From Fimenecus sp045593555 (GTDB lineage: Bacteria; Bacillota; Clostridia; Oscillospirales; Acutalibacteraceae), in NCBI GenBank assembly GCA_045593555.1, contig JAZNWU010000009.1, forward strand, positions 10,330 through 74,329: DNA of 64,000 bases, read 5' to 3'. This document shows, in pieces, positions 43,310-52,532 of this stretch. The notes beneath the pieces are model-generated. The model was not told the origin of the DNA. It saw nothing but the letters and a program-made list of their open reading frames with translations, and did not search any database. Numbering within the stretch: the first letter of the stretch is position 1; each line of letters opens with the position of its first letter. The position numbers and the translations under genes are program-made.

Positions 43310-44134
43310 ATGTACAAAAATATTGTAGATTTACATGTCCATACAGATAATTCCTTTGACGGAAACCATTCTGCAACTTTTTTCTGCGAAAAGGCAGAAA
43401 TGTTGGATTTAAGAGCAATTGCCTTTACTGACCATTGTGAGGTTGACCAGTTCAGAGGTGATTCTGCATATGAAAAACGTATTTTTCAGGCATTTTTTGA
43501 AATTTCAAAAGTTCGTTCAGCGTTTCGAGGAAAGCTTTTGGTTCTCAATGGTATTGAATTGGGACAACCTGCATACGATATTGAAACTGCAAATAGTATT
43601 GTTAATAGATATGATTATGACCAGATTTTAGGTTCAGTTCACAATCTTCGTGGTGGTGAAGATTTTTATTTTATGGAAAATCTGTCACTTCCACAAGCAG
43701 AAAAACTTTTGAAAGAGTATTTTAATGCTATTATTGAAATGCTTGAATGGGGTAATTTTGATATTCTTGCTCATCTCACTTATCCATTAAGATATTTTTA
43801 CTCAAAATCAAATCTTGATATCGACCTTAATAAATATAAAAAACAGATTGACGAAATTCTTTTGCGAACTGTAAAATCAGAAAAGTCACTTGAAATTAAT
43901 ACTGCAGCACTTCGTCAACCACTTAATAAACTATCACCAGAAGTTGATGTTATAAAGAGATTTAAAGAACTTGGTGGAAAATATGTTTCAGTAGGTTCTG
44001 ATGTTCATTATGCAGAGCATCTTGCAGCAGATATTGATATGGCTTACAATGCTGCGTTAGAAGCAGGATTTGACAGTATAACATTTTTTGAAAAGCGTAC
44101 TCCAATGCAGATGAAAATTGAAACGGAGGATTAA
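43310..44134 (+). CDS. PHP-domain phosphatase, histidinol-phosphatase-like
   Basis: The 274-residue protein has the PHP metal motifs in order: DLHVHTDNSFDG, AFTDHCEVD, a Glu in NGIELGQ, GSVHN, LAHLTYP and VSVGSDVHYAEHLA. The closest known function is histidinol-phosphate phosphatase of the HisJ/HisK type in histidine synthesis. Other PHP phosphoesterases share these motifs, and no his gene is nearby, so the substrate is open. GAGAGGTGA precedes the ATG. It is 3 bases from ispE and likely cotranscribed with it. Confidence 0.8.
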   Translation: MYKNIVDLHVHTDNSFDGNHSATFFCEKAEMLDLRAIAFTDHCEVDQFRGDSAYEKRIFQAFFEISKVRSAFRGKLLVLNGIELGQPAYDIETANSIVNRYDYDQILGSVHNLRGGEDFYFMENLSLPQAEKLLKEYFNAIIEMLEWGNFDILAHLTYPLRYFYSKSNLDIDLNKYKKQIDEILLRTVKSEKSLEINTAALRQPLNKLSPEVDVIKRFKELGGKYVSVGSDVHYAEHLAADIDMAYNAALEAGFDSITFFEKRTPMQMKIETED

Positions 44135-44137
44135 TCT

Positions 44138-45001
44138 ATGAAAGTTAAAGCAGCAGCCAAAATAAACTTAATGCTTGATATTCTCAAAAAGCTTGATAAT
44201 GGATATCATTCACTGTTTATGATAATGCAATCAGTTGATTTATATGATACTGTGTCCGTAGAAAAAAATAATGAAAATAAAATAATTATCAAATGCGATA
44301 CAGATGGTGTTCCTTGTAATGAAAAGAATATTGCATATAAGTGTGCAGTAGCCTTTTTCGATGCTCTTTCAATTGATGATAGAGGAATTACAATTGAAAT
44401 TGAAAAATCAATTCCTATGGCAGCAGGAACAGCCGGAGGAAGTGCTGACGGTGCAGGTGTTTTGTATTGCTTAAATAAGCTTTATAATATAAACATTTCA
44501 CAAAAACAGCTTTGCGAAATCGGTGGAAAAGTCGGTGCTGATATTCCTTTCTGCCTTGTTGGTGGTACTGCAGTTTGCTTAGGTACGGGAACAATCGTTG
44601 CTCCTACAACTGATTTATCTGACTGCTATATTGTCCTTTGTAAGCCACAACAGAATGTTTCAACACCTGAGGCTTATGCACAGTTTGATTCCCTTAACCG
44701 TGTCCGTCACCTTGACAGAATTTCAATGATTGATGCAGTTGCCGACGGTGATTACGAAAAAATCTGCAATCTTTGCGGAAATGTTTTTGAACAGGCTGTT
44801 GAAGTGCCAAAACGACCACATATTAAGGGTGTTATGAGAAAATCAGGTGCTGATGCTTGTGTTATGAGTGGTAGTGGACCAACAGTTTACGGCATTTTTA
44901 GTGACGAAGCAAAAGCAAAGGATGCATACGATAAACTTGTGAAAAAATATGACAATGTTTATCTTTGCAAGCCTGCAAAAAATGGTGTTATCGAGATTTA
45001 G
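44138..45001 (+). CDS. ispE: 4-diphosphocytidyl-2-C-methyl-D-erythritol kinase
   Basis: The 287-residue GHMP kinase phosphorylates CDP-methylerythritol in the MEP isoprenoid pathway. Signatures are AAAKINLMLDILKKLDNGYHSL at the start, the ATP loop PMAAGTAGGSADGAGVL, GADIPFCLVGGTA and the C-terminal MSGSGPTVYGIF. The usual Leu in PxxAGLAGGS is Thr here, a mild change. CGGAGGA precedes the ATG. Together with the ispH fusion 8 kb away it shows that this organism uses the MEP route. Confidence 0.95.
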   Translation: MKVKAAAKINLMLDILKKLDNGYHSLFMIMQSVDLYDTVSVEKNNENKIIIKCDTDGVPCNEKNIAYKCAVAFFDALSIDDRGITIEIEKSIPMAAGTAGGSADGAGVLYCLNKLYNINISQKQLCEIGGKVGADIPFCLVGGTAVCLGTGTIVAPTTDLSDCYIVLCKPQQNVSTPEAYAQFDSLNRVRHLDRISMIDAVADGDYEKICNLCGNVFEQAVEVPKRPHIKGVMRKSGADACVMSGSGPTVYGIFSDEAKAKDAYDKLVKKYDNVYLCKPAKNGVIEI

Positions 45002-45025
45002 TGTAATAACAGGAGAGGGAATATT

Positions 45026-46426
45026 ATGAAAAAATATGATGTTTTTGTTGTTGGAGCATCAACAACAGGCTGTTGGTTTGCTCACAAAATGGCTGAGCAG
45101 GGCTTTAAGGTGCTTGTGATTGAAAAAAACTTGCCTGACTATGTTTCAAGGGAATATGATGTTTTCCATATGGGTAAGGCTGATATGGAACGCTTTGATT
45201 TGATTATTCCTGAAGAAGATAGTCCTTTGCGTGAATTCTGTTTCAGTCATTCAACAATGGTATCACCTTACGGAAATTATCCAAAAGCTTGTGCTGAAGC
45301 TCCTGTAATAGGACTTCATAAGCACGATTACATAATGATGATGGCTGACAGAGCAATGGTGGCAGGTGCTGAAATCATATACGGTGCATCATTTACTGAT
45401 TTTATATATGAAAACGGTAAAATTGTTGGTGCAAAATATAAGACAGAGGATAAAGAATGTGAAGCATATGCACGAATTGTTGCTGACTGCTCGGGTATTC
45501 CTGCAGTAGCACGAACAAAGCTTCCTGACACATCCGTTGTCGGTAATTTCAAGCTTACAAATAAGGATATTCTTTATGTTGTGCTTTATTATGCAGAATA
45601 TCTTAAAAATGACTTTAATCCAAGAGATTTGGATGGTTTCTTCCTTTCATACAAGTCCTGGTCAGCACCATCTGACAACCCAAACGGTGCAATTTTAGGT
45701 ATTGGTGGATTCTATGGCTACGCTTATGCCGAAGAAATCTTTAAAGAGCAGTTTATGAAGAATGTAAAATTCCCTGAATATAAGGTTGAGAAAATTGAAA
45801 AGGGAATGACACCTTATCATATTTCTGCATATTCACTTGTTGATGATGGATTTATTGCACTTGGTGATGCTGCTTGTCACACAAAGCCTACTTGTGGCGA
45901 GGGCTGTACATCTTCACTTGTAGCAGGTGAAATTGCAGTTGAGGTTATCTCAAATCTATTAAAATCAGATAAATACCTTACAAAAGAGAGAATGTGGAGC
46001 ATTAACAAGCGTTATATGACTGCTCAGGGTAAGGATTTCGACTCAATGCGACCACTTCTTATGGGTATTATTTCAATGGACTATGACGAGGCTGAATATC
46101 TTTTTAAAAATGATGTTATGTTCAGTGAAAAAATCCTTGGTGGTATGGATACAGGTCTTGAACTCGATACAAATGATATTGCAAATATCGTAAAAGGAAT
46201 TGTAAATGGTGTTGCAAGTAAGAATCTTAAACCATCAACTATTGCAAAACTCGTCAGAGGTCTTTTGTATAGTACAAAAGTAGGTGCATTATACGATAAT
46301 TATCCTGCACAGTATGAGCAATTCCCTGAATGGAAAGCAAAAGCAGATAAGCTCTGGGCAGAAATCGGACCTGTTGCTGATACCTGCGACCCTGAAATTC
46401 TAAAAAAATTAGGTTATGAAAACTAA
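45026..46426 (+). CDS. FAD-dependent oxidoreductase, geranylgeranyl-reductase-like
   Basis: The 466-residue protein has an N-terminal dinucleotide motif written VFVVGASTTGCWFAHKMAE, where the third Gly of GxGxxG is kept but the second is replaced by Ser. The second FAD signature is FIALGDAACHTKPTCGEGC. This pair is typical of the geranylgeranyl reductase/halogenase-like flavoproteins. A Cys-rich stretch (C-HTKPT-C-GEG-C) occupies the place where relatives have Gly and Pro. It has no signal peptide. It lies 24 bases after ispE with AGGAGAGG upstream. That makes a role on an isoprenoid substrate attractive but unproven; quinone or thiol-dependent chemistry are alternatives. Confidence 0.75.
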   Translation: MKKYDVFVVGASTTGCWFAHKMAEQGFKVLVIEKNLPDYVSREYDVFHMGKADMERFDLIIPEEDSPLREFCFSHSTMVSPYGNYPKACAEAPVIGLHKHDYIMMMADRAMVAGAEIIYGASFTDFIYENGKIVGAKYKTEDKECEAYARIVADCSGIPAVARTKLPDTSVVGNFKLTNKDILYVVLYYAEYLKNDFNPRDLDGFFLSYKSWSAPSDNPNGAILGIGGFYGYAYAEEIFKEQFMKNVKFPEYKVEKIEKGMTPYHISAYSLVDDGFIALGDAACHTKPTCGEGCTSSLVAGEIAVEVISNLLKSDKYLTKERMWSINKRYMTAQGKDFDSMRPLLMGIISMDYDEAEYLFKNDVMFSEKILGGMDTGLELDTNDIANIVKGIVNGVASKNLKPSTIAKLVRGLLYSTKVGALYDNYPAQYEQFPEWKAKADKLWAEIGPVADTCDPEILKKLGYEN

Positions 46427-46432
46427 ATCAAA

Positions 46433-46468
46433 AAGCCGTGTTTCTCATTCGAGAAGCACGGCTTAATC
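46433..46468. terminator. Bidirectional terminator between the flavoprotein and ackA
   Basis: Stems AAGCCGTG/CACGGCTT (46433-46440, 46457-46464) and TTCTC/GAGAA are joined by one mismatch around a 4-base loop, with AAA before and TT after. Confidence 0.75.
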
Positions 46469-46485
46469 TTTGTGTTGAATATGAA

Positions 46486-47694
46486 TTAAAGAGCGTTTAC
46501 GATATCTCTTGTATCTCTTGCAATTGCAAGTTCTTCATTTGTAGGAAGAACATAAACCTTAACCTTTGAGTTTTCAGTTGAAAGTTCGCCTTCCTTACCC
46601 TTAACAAGAGTCTTGCCGATTTCCTGGTCAATTTCAATACCAAGGAATGAAAGCTCGTTACAAACCTTATCACGGATGTCGTCAGCATTTTCACCGATAC
46701 CACCTGTGAATACGATAGCATCAATACCGTTCATGGCAGCAGCAAATGCACCGATATACTTCTTAATCTGATATGCAAGAATATTTCTTGCATTTGCACA
46801 CTGTTCATTTCCTTCAGCAGCTGCAGCCTTAAGGTCACGGTCGTCAGAAGAAAGTCCTGAAACACCAAGAAGACCTGACTTTTTATTAAGAAGAGTATCC
46901 ATTTCTTTAACTGAAAGGTTTTCTTTTTCCATAAGGAAAAGAACTACTGATGGGTCAATAGCACCGCAACGAGTACCCATTGCAAGACCATCAAGTGGAG
47001 TAAGTCCCATTGTTGTATCAATAACCTTACCACCATTAACAGCTGTGATTGATGAACCATTACCAAGATGACAAGTAACAATCTTAAGGTCTTTAATATC
47101 TTTGCCCATAACTTCTGCACATCTTGCACTTACAAACTTATGTGATGTACCGTGGAAGCCATAACGACGGATTGAATGTTTTTTAGCCAATTCATTTGGA
47201 ATAGGGAATGTGTATGCTTCAGCAGGCATTGTGCTGTGGAATGCATTATCGAAAACAGCAACCTGAGGAACATCTTTACCGAAAAGTTCAATACTTGCAT
47301 TGATACCCATAATGTTTGCAGGGTTGTGAAGAGGTGCTAAGTCATTGAGTCCTTCAATACCCTTGATAACTTCATCATTAATAAGAACACTCTTGTTGAA
47401 AAGTGAACCACCCTGAACAACACGGTGACCAACAGCTGTAATTTCGCTGATGTCATCAATTACTTTGTATTCACCTTCAGTAAGTGCCTTCTTAACAACA
47501 GCAAATGCTTCAGTATGATTGCTCATAGGAGCATTGTATTCGATTTTCTCTCCTTCTGGAGTCTTGAAGCTGATACAAGCTTCAGGTGTGCCAACTCTTT
47601 CACAGATACCTTTTGCAATTACACTTTCATCAGCCATATCAATAAGCTGATATTTAAGTGATGAACTACCTGCATTAATAACAAGAACTTTCAT
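46486..47694 (-). CDS. ackA: Acetate kinase
   Basis: The 402-residue enzyme makes ATP and acetate from acetyl phosphate in fermentation. Family signatures are KVLVINAGSSSLKYQLIDM at the start, GHRVVQGG, RRYGFHGTSHKFV, CHLGNGSSI and FTGGIGENA. Length matches. ATG 47694 (MKVLVINAG) has GGAGATG upstream and is preferred over the longer frame from 47709. It is a single gene here; phosphotransacetylase (pta) is not adjacent. It is divergent from tmcAL, another acetate-using gene. Confidence 0.97.
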   Translation of the reverse strand: MKVLVINAGSSSLKYQLIDMADESVIAKGICERVGTPEACISFKTPEGEKIEYNAPMSNHTEAFAVVKKALTEGEYKVIDDISEITAVGHRVVQGGSLFNKSVLINDEVIKGIEGLNDLAPLHNPANIMGINASIELFGKDVPQVAVFDNAFHSTMPAEAYTFPIPNELAKKHSIRRYGFHGTSHKFVSARCAEVMGKDIKDLKIVTCHLGNGSSITAVNGGKVIDTTMGLTPLDGLAMGTRCGAIDPSVVLFLMEKENLSVKEMDTLLNKKSGLLGVSGLSSDDRDLKAAAAEGNEQCANARNILAYQIKKYIGAFAAAMNGIDAIVFTGGIGENADDIRDKVCNELSFLGIEIDQEIGKTLVKGKEGELSTENSKVKVYVLPTNEELAIARDTRDIVNAL

Positions 47695-47722
47695 TTTTAA
47701 CATCTCCATTTATAAATTTTTC

Positions 47723-47775
47723 TTGAAGTAATTATAAACCTGTATTATTATATACTTATATTTGTATAATTTCAA
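47723..47775. promoter_or_regulatory. Overlapping divergent promoters of ackA and tmcAL
   Basis: For ackA, on the minus strand, TTGAAA (47770-47775), 17 bases, TATAAT (47747-47752). For tmcAL, on the plus strand, TTGAAG (47723-47728), 17 bases, TATTAT (47746-47751). The two -10 boxes occupy the same bases, so the polymerases would exclude one another. Confidence 0.5.
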
Positions 47776-47812
47776 GATTTCTTTTACCAATATTTTCAAA
47801 AAGGAGTAAAAT

Positions 47813-48988
47813 ATGTCAGTAATAGGAATAGTTTGCGAATTTAATCCATTTCATAATGGTCATAAATATTTAATTGACTCTGTAAAAAAACAGGGTGATA
47901 TTGTTGTTTGTGTTATGAGCGGCAATTTTGTCCAAAGAGCAGAACCTGCAATTTTTCCAAAAGAAATAAGAGTTAAAGCAGCTTTACTTAATGGAGCAGA
48001 TATAGTTCTTGAACTTCCTTTTGTGTATGCAACTGCATCTGCTGAAAAATTTGCTTATAATGCTGTGAAAATACTGGATGCCTTTGGTTGCAATAAATTG
48101 GCATTTGGAACAGAAAATGCAATAATTGAACAGCTGAATGATATTGTAGATATTCTGAATGATAATTTTTTTGACGAAAAGATAAAAGATTCTCTCAAAA
48201 AAGGAGAAAGTTATGCATCAGCAAGACAATCTGTGCTGAATTCATACGGAAATAAATTTGATGTTGATTTGCCGAATGATATACTTGCTGTTGAGTATCT
48301 CAAGGCAATTAGAAAACTGAATTCCAAAATTATACCTGTTTGTATTAACAGAGTTGGAGCAGGATATAATGATAATTTTGCAGTTAATAATTTTGCATCT
48401 GCAACACATATCCGTTCATTGATAAATCAAAATATTTCGTTTGAAAATTTTGTACCCGAAAATTGCGTTTCAATATATATGGATGCAATTAAGAATGGAT
48501 ATGTATTTTCACAAGAAAAAAATGAGTTATCTTCACTTGCTGTTTTAAGGGCAAGACATTATGAACAATCGGAAAATATAGCCAACATGGCAGAAGGTCT
48601 TGAAAACAGGATTGATGATGCAATAAAAACTAGTTTAAGTCTAAATGAAATATATGATAAGGTAAAAACCAAACGATATACACATTCAAGAGTCAGACGT
48701 GCAGTGTTATGCAGACAATTCAATGTATATAAAAATGACTTTAATATTGATGTACCATATTGCAGACTTCTTGGATTTAATAAAAGTTGTGAGAATAAAC
48801 TTGGAGAGTTTGTAAAAAATTGTTCATTGCCATATGTTTCAAGATTTTCCGACATTATAAAATATAACGATGAAAAAATAAATAGAATTTTTGAATATGA
48901 GGATAAAGCAACAGATTTTTATAATCTTATTTTGAATAATCCTGATATTTGTTCAAAAGAAAGATTATTTTCACCTGTGAAAGTATAA
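47813..48988 (+). CDS. tmcAL: tRNA(Met) cytidine acetate ligase
   Basis: The 391-residue protein is TmcAL (YlbM), which uses acetate and ATP to form N4-acetylcytidine at position 34 of elongator tRNA-Met. The nucleotidyltransferase-like motif is GIVCEFNPFHNGHKYLI. MSGNFVQRAEPAIF and ELPFVYATASAE follow, with the FGTEN segment. Length agrees with Bacillus YlbM. AAAGGAG precedes the ATG. It lies head to head with ackA, close to the ylbM-pta-ackA neighbourhood seen in many Clostridia, but pta is missing. Confidence 0.93.
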   Translation: MSVIGIVCEFNPFHNGHKYLIDSVKKQGDIVVCVMSGNFVQRAEPAIFPKEIRVKAALLNGADIVLELPFVYATASAEKFAYNAVKILDAFGCNKLAFGTENAIIEQLNDIVDILNDNFFDEKIKDSLKKGESYASARQSVLNSYGNKFDVDLPNDILAVEYLKAIRKLNSKIIPVCINRVGAGYNDNFAVNNFASATHIRSLINQNISFENFVPENCVSIYMDAIKNGYVFSQEKNELSSLAVLRARHYEQSENIANMAEGLENRIDDAIKTSLSLNEIYDKVKTKRYTHSRVRRAVLCRQFNVYKNDFNIDVPYCRLLGFNKSCENKLGEFVKNCSLPYVSRFSDIIKYNDEKINRIFEYEDKATDFYNLILNNPDICSKERLFSPVKV

Positions 48989-49014
48989 TTTTGCAAGAAA
49001 TCCTGCAAAAGATG

Positions 49015-49044
49015 TTGATTTTTCAGTTACGGTTATTGTATAAT
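49015..49044 (+). promoter_or_regulatory. Promoter of the RpiR-type regulator operon
   Basis: TTGATT (49015-49020), 18-base spacer, TATAAT (49039-49044), 38 bases before the ATG. Confidence 0.55.
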
Positions 49045-49081
49045 TAACAAGAATTTTATTGCTTAATTTGAGGTATGGTTA

Positions 49082-49957
49082 ATGAAATCGTTTGTTTTTT
49101 CAAAAGGTGACCTTGAAGGGAAAAAATTATCAAAAGGTCATAAAAAACTTGCTCAATATATTTCAACAAATTATGATAAAGCAGCTTTTATGACTGCTTC
49201 TAAACTTGGCGAAAAAGTTGGCGTAAGTGAATCAACTGTTGTTCGTTTTGCAACTGAAATGGGATTTAAAGGATATCCTGAACTTCAAAAAGAACTTCAG
49301 CAGATGATTAAGTCAAAGCTTACTGCTGTTCAGCGAATGGAAGTTTCAAGTAATTTGATAGGTGAGGACGACGCAATTAAAAAGGTTCTTAATGGAGATA
49401 TTGAACTTATTCGTCATACACTTGAATGTGTTAGCGAAACAGAGTTTAAAAAGGCTATTGGGATGATAAATAAAGCAAGAAAAATATATATTCTTGGTGT
49501 TCGTAGTTCTGCGGCATTAGCAAGTTTCCTTTATTTTTATCTGAATCCCGTTTTTGAAAATGTTGTCCTTGTTGACACTTCAAGCGGAAGTGAAATGTTT
49601 GAGCAAATGTTCAGAATCAATGAAGAGGATGTCTGTGTTGCAATCAGTTTTCCAAGATATTCAAAACAGACAATTAATGCACTTCGTTTTATAAATGACA
49701 GAGGAACGAATATTATTGCAATTACAGATTCTGCAGTTTCTCCTATTGCTGAATTTTCCGATACATTGCTTGTTGCAAAAAGTGATATGGTATCAGTTGT
49801 CGATTCGCTTGTTGCTCCTTTAAGTCTAATAAATGCTTTGATAGTAGCGTTAACTTTCAGCAGACGTGAGGAAGTTTATAACAATTTCAATAGGCTTGAA
49901 AGCATCTGGGATGAATATCAGGTTTATGATAAATCTGACGGTGGCGAAAATGAGTAA
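49082..49957 (+). CDS. MurR/RpiR-family regulator with SIS domain
   Basis: The 291-residue protein has an N-terminal HTH-6 domain (~15-90), with the recognition region VGVSESTVVRFATEMGFKGYPELQ. A SIS sugar-phosphate-binding domain (~125-260) contains YILGVRSSAALASFL and AISFPRYSKQTINAL. Such proteins regulate genes for sugar or amino-sugar phosphate use in response to a phosphosugar. Only weak ribosome binding (GAGGT) is seen. It overlaps the next gene by 8 bases. The target genes cannot be told; downstream genes are housekeeping rather than sugar genes. Confidence 0.9.
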   Translation: MKSFVFSKGDLEGKKLSKGHKKLAQYISTNYDKAAFMTASKLGEKVGVSESTVVRFATEMGFKGYPELQKELQQMIKSKLTAVQRMEVSSNLIGEDDAIKKVLNGDIELIRHTLECVSETEFKKAIGMINKARKIYILGVRSSAALASFLYFYLNPVFENVVLVDTSSGSEMFEQMFRINEEDVCVAISFPRYSKQTINALRFINDRGTNIIAITDSAVSPIAEFSDTLLVAKSDMVSVVDSLVAPLSLINALIVALTFSRREEVYNNFNRLESIWDEYQVYDKSDGGENE

Positions 49958-51215
49958 TAAAGTTATTGTTGTTGGTGCAGGTGCAGCAGGCACAATGGCA
50001 GCGGGAGCAGCTGCTGAAAACGGTGCTGAAGTTTTGCTTCTTGAAAGAAATGATAAAATCGGTCGTAAGGTTATGATTACCGGTAAAGGTAGATGTAATG
50101 TTACAAATGATATAGGTGATGATGTTCAAAATTTCATTTCCAATATTCCTGGTAATGGCAGATTTTTATATAGTGCATATTCATCATTTAATTCTCAGGA
50201 TGTTATGTATTTTTTTGAGGATTATGGTGTTAAGTTAAAGGTTGAACGTGGTAACCGTGTTTTCCCTGAAAGTGATAAAGCAGTGGATATTGTTGATGCA
50301 CTCAATTCCTATATAACAGATATGGGTGTTAAGAGAAAGCAGGAGCGAGTTACAACTCTGATTACAGAAGACAATTGTGTAAAAGGTGTTATTACTGATT
50401 TCGGAAATGAGTATTATTCCGATTCTGTTATTATCGCAACAGGTGGTCTTTCTTATCCAAAAACAGGCTCAACAGGTGACGGATATAAATTAGCCGAAAG
50501 CGTTGGTCATACAATAACAACTCTGCGACCTTCCTTGTCAGCACTTAAATGCTACGAGGGTATTTGCAGTGAATGTATGGGACTTTCTTTGAAAAATGTT
50601 TCTATTAAAGTTCTTGACACAAAAAAGAAGAAAGAAATATATGATGATTTTGGTGAAATGTTATTCACACATTTCGGTGTTTCAGGTCCTATGATTCTTT
50701 CTGCAAGTGCACATATGCGTGATATGGAAAAAGAAAGATATGAAATTTATATTGATTTAAAACCTGCATTATCTCACGAAAAACTTGATGCTAGAATTCT
50801 TCGTGATTTTGCTGATAATACTAATAAATCAATTTCTAATGTTTTAGCATTGTTATTACCGAAATCCTTGATTTCACCTGTTTTAAGACTTGCTCACATT
50901 AAGCAGAGCGAAAAAATAAATCAGGTTACAAAGGAAATGAGAAAAAATCTTGTTGATACAATCAAGTCATTAAAGCTTACTGTTATGGGATTTAATGATA
51001 TTTCTGAAGCAATTGTAACATCTGGTGGTGTTAAGGTTAGTGAGATAAATCCAAAAACAATGGAAAGTAAACTTTGTAAAGGCTTGTATTTTGCAGGTGA
51101 GGTTATTGACTGTGATGGTTACACAGGTGGCTTTAATTTGCAAATTGCTTTTTCAACAGGACATTTAGCAGGTATTTCTGCAAGTAATAATAGAGGGGAA
51201 TTAAAAAATGATTAA
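49950..51215 (+). CDS. NAD(P)/FAD-dependent oxidoreductase, HI0933/BaiN-like family
   Basis: The 421-residue flavoprotein has the FAD motif VIVVGAGAAGTMAAGAAAE and the family-specific KIGRKVMITGKGRCNVTN and GNGRFLYSAYSSFN segments. ATGGLSYPKTGSTGDGY and the closing GEVIDCDGYTGGFNLQIAFSTG complete the family pattern. The family is widespread but mostly uncharacterised; a few members have been linked to bile-acid or flavin chemistry. ATG 49950 lies within the end of the regulator gene and gives the flavin motif at residue ~5. The HI0933-cmk-plsC-ispH order recurs in Clostridia. It overlaps cmk by 8 bases. Confidence 0.9.
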   Translation: MSNKVIVVGAGAAGTMAAGAAAENGAEVLLLERNDKIGRKVMITGKGRCNVTNDIGDDVQNFISNIPGNGRFLYSAYSSFNSQDVMYFFEDYGVKLKVERGNRVFPESDKAVDIVDALNSYITDMGVKRKQERVTTLITEDNCVKGVITDFGNEYYSDSVIIATGGLSYPKTGSTGDGYKLAESVGHTITTLRPSLSALKCYEGICSECMGLSLKNVSIKVLDTKKKKEIYDDFGEMLFTHFGVSGPMILSASAHMRDMEKERYEIYIDLKPALSHEKLDARILRDFADNTNKSISNVLALLLPKSLISPVLRLAHIKQSEKINQVTKEMRKNLVDTIKSLKLTVMGFNDISEAIVTSGGVKVSEINPKTMESKLCKGLYFAGEVIDCDGYTGGFNLQIAFSTGHLAGISASNNRGELKND

Positions 51216-51870
51216 TGTAGCAATCGATGGACCTGCAGGTGCAGGAAAAAGTACAATTGCACGTGCTGCTGCAAAGGAACTTGGATTTATTTATGTAGAT
51301 ACAGGTGCATTATATAGAGCAGTTGGTGTGTATTGTCTTAAAAACAAAATTGAAACAACTGATGCAGAGAGCGTTGGTGCTATATTAGATAAAATCATTG
51401 TTGAACTCAAATTTGTTGATGGAGTTCAGCATGTATACCTTAATGGTGATGATGTATCAACTGAAATAAGACTTCCTGAGGCTTCAATGGCTGCATCCAA
51501 TGTTTCGGCAATTCCGGAAGTTCGAGCATTTCTTTTTGATTTACAAAGAGATATTGCAGCAAAAAACAACTGCATTATGGACGGCAGGGATATTGGTACT
51601 GTTGTTCTTCCAAATGCAAAGGTTAAGATTTTCTTAACTGCTGACCCTGAAGAAAGAGCAATGAGAAGATTCAAAGAACTTGAAGAAAAAGGCAGTAGTG
51701 TTACTTATCAGGAAGTTCTTGATGATTTAAAAGTGAGAGATTATAATGATTCACATCGTGAGATTGCACCATTAAAACCTGCCGAAGATTCAGTGATTAT
51801 AAATACAACAGGTTATGCTCTTGAGCAGTCAATTGATAAGATTATAGATACAATTAAGGAGAAAATGTAA
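51208..51870 (+). CDS. cmk: Cytidylate kinase
   Basis: The 220-residue kinase phosphorylates CMP and dCMP. It has the P-loop VAIDGPAGAGKSTIARAAA, the substrate loop YVDTGALYRAVG, GRDIGTVVLPNA and the Arg-rich lid RDYNDSHREIAPL. Length is standard. GAGGGG lies before the ATG, which overlaps the preceding gene. Its stop overlaps the plsC start by one base, so the cluster is tightly coupled. Confidence 0.96.
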   Translation: MINVAIDGPAGAGKSTIARAAAKELGFIYVDTGALYRAVGVYCLKNKIETTDAESVGAILDKIIVELKFVDGVQHVYLNGDDVSTEIRLPEASMAASNVSAIPEVRAFLFDLQRDIAAKNNCIMDGRDIGTVVLPNAKVKIFLTADPEERAMRRFKELEEKGSSVTYQEVLDDLKVRDYNDSHREIAPLKPAEDSVIINTTGYALEQSIDKIIDTIKEKM

Positions 51871-52532
51871 TGTCAGAAAAGAAGTATTTTGATTTCAGTG
51901 ATTATGAAACACGAAACGGGTTCAATGTTTTTAGACCATTATGTAATTTGTGTTGTAAGACACGAATTAAATTAGTAGTTGAAGGTGAAGAAAATTTAAA
52001 TCGTGAAGATGGATTTATCATTGCTGCAAACCATTCAATTATTTTTGACCCGATTTTTATTGCAACTGCATGTAAAGATAGATTACTTCATTTTGTTGCA
52101 AAGTATGAAGTATTTAAGAATCCCGTTGTAGGAGCCGTGCTTAAGAGCTGCAATGCTTTTCCTATTGTTCGTGGTAAAGGTGATATGCAAGCAATCAATT
52201 ATGCAAGTGACCTTGTAAAAAAAGGCAAAGTTCTTTGCATCTTTCCGGAAGGAACTCGTTCAAGAGATGGTTATCCTAAAAAGGCAAAATCAGGTGTTGG
52301 TTTAATTGCTCGTAATGCTAAATGTGATGTTATTCCTGCTGCAATTTGTATTGAAGAAAAAGGCAAATTTGGTGGGAAGGTTTATGTTAAATTTGGTGAA
52401 GCCATCAAATATGAAGATATGAATTTTACTGAAGATGGCGGTACAAAGGAAAATAAAGAAGTTGCTAATATGGTTATGGATAAAATTGTTCTTCTCTGGA
52501 GGGAGTGCAGAAAGAAATGCAAGTCCAAATAA
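51870..52532 (+). CDS. plsC: 1-acyl-glycerol-3-phosphate acyltransferase
   Basis: The 220-residue protein adds the second acyl chain in phosphatidic acid synthesis at the membrane. The catalytic block AANHSIIFDPIFIA (NHx4D) and the substrate block FPEGTRSRDG are present with a VRGKGD segment between. AAGGAG lies before the ATG, which shares a base with the cmk stop. The 3' end overlaps the ispH-rpsA fusion by 16 bases. cmk-plsC-ispH is a conserved clostridial order. Confidence 0.93.
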   Translation: MSEKKYFDFSDYETRNGFNVFRPLCNLCCKTRIKLVVEGEENLNREDGFIIAANHSIIFDPIFIATACKDRLLHFVAKYEVFKNPVVGAVLKSCNAFPIVRGKGDMQAINYASDLVKKGKVLCIFPEGTRSRDGYPKKAKSGVGLIARNAKCDVIPAAICIEEKGKFGGKVYVKFGEAIKYEDMNFTEDGGTKENKEVANMVMDKIVLLWRECRKKCKSK

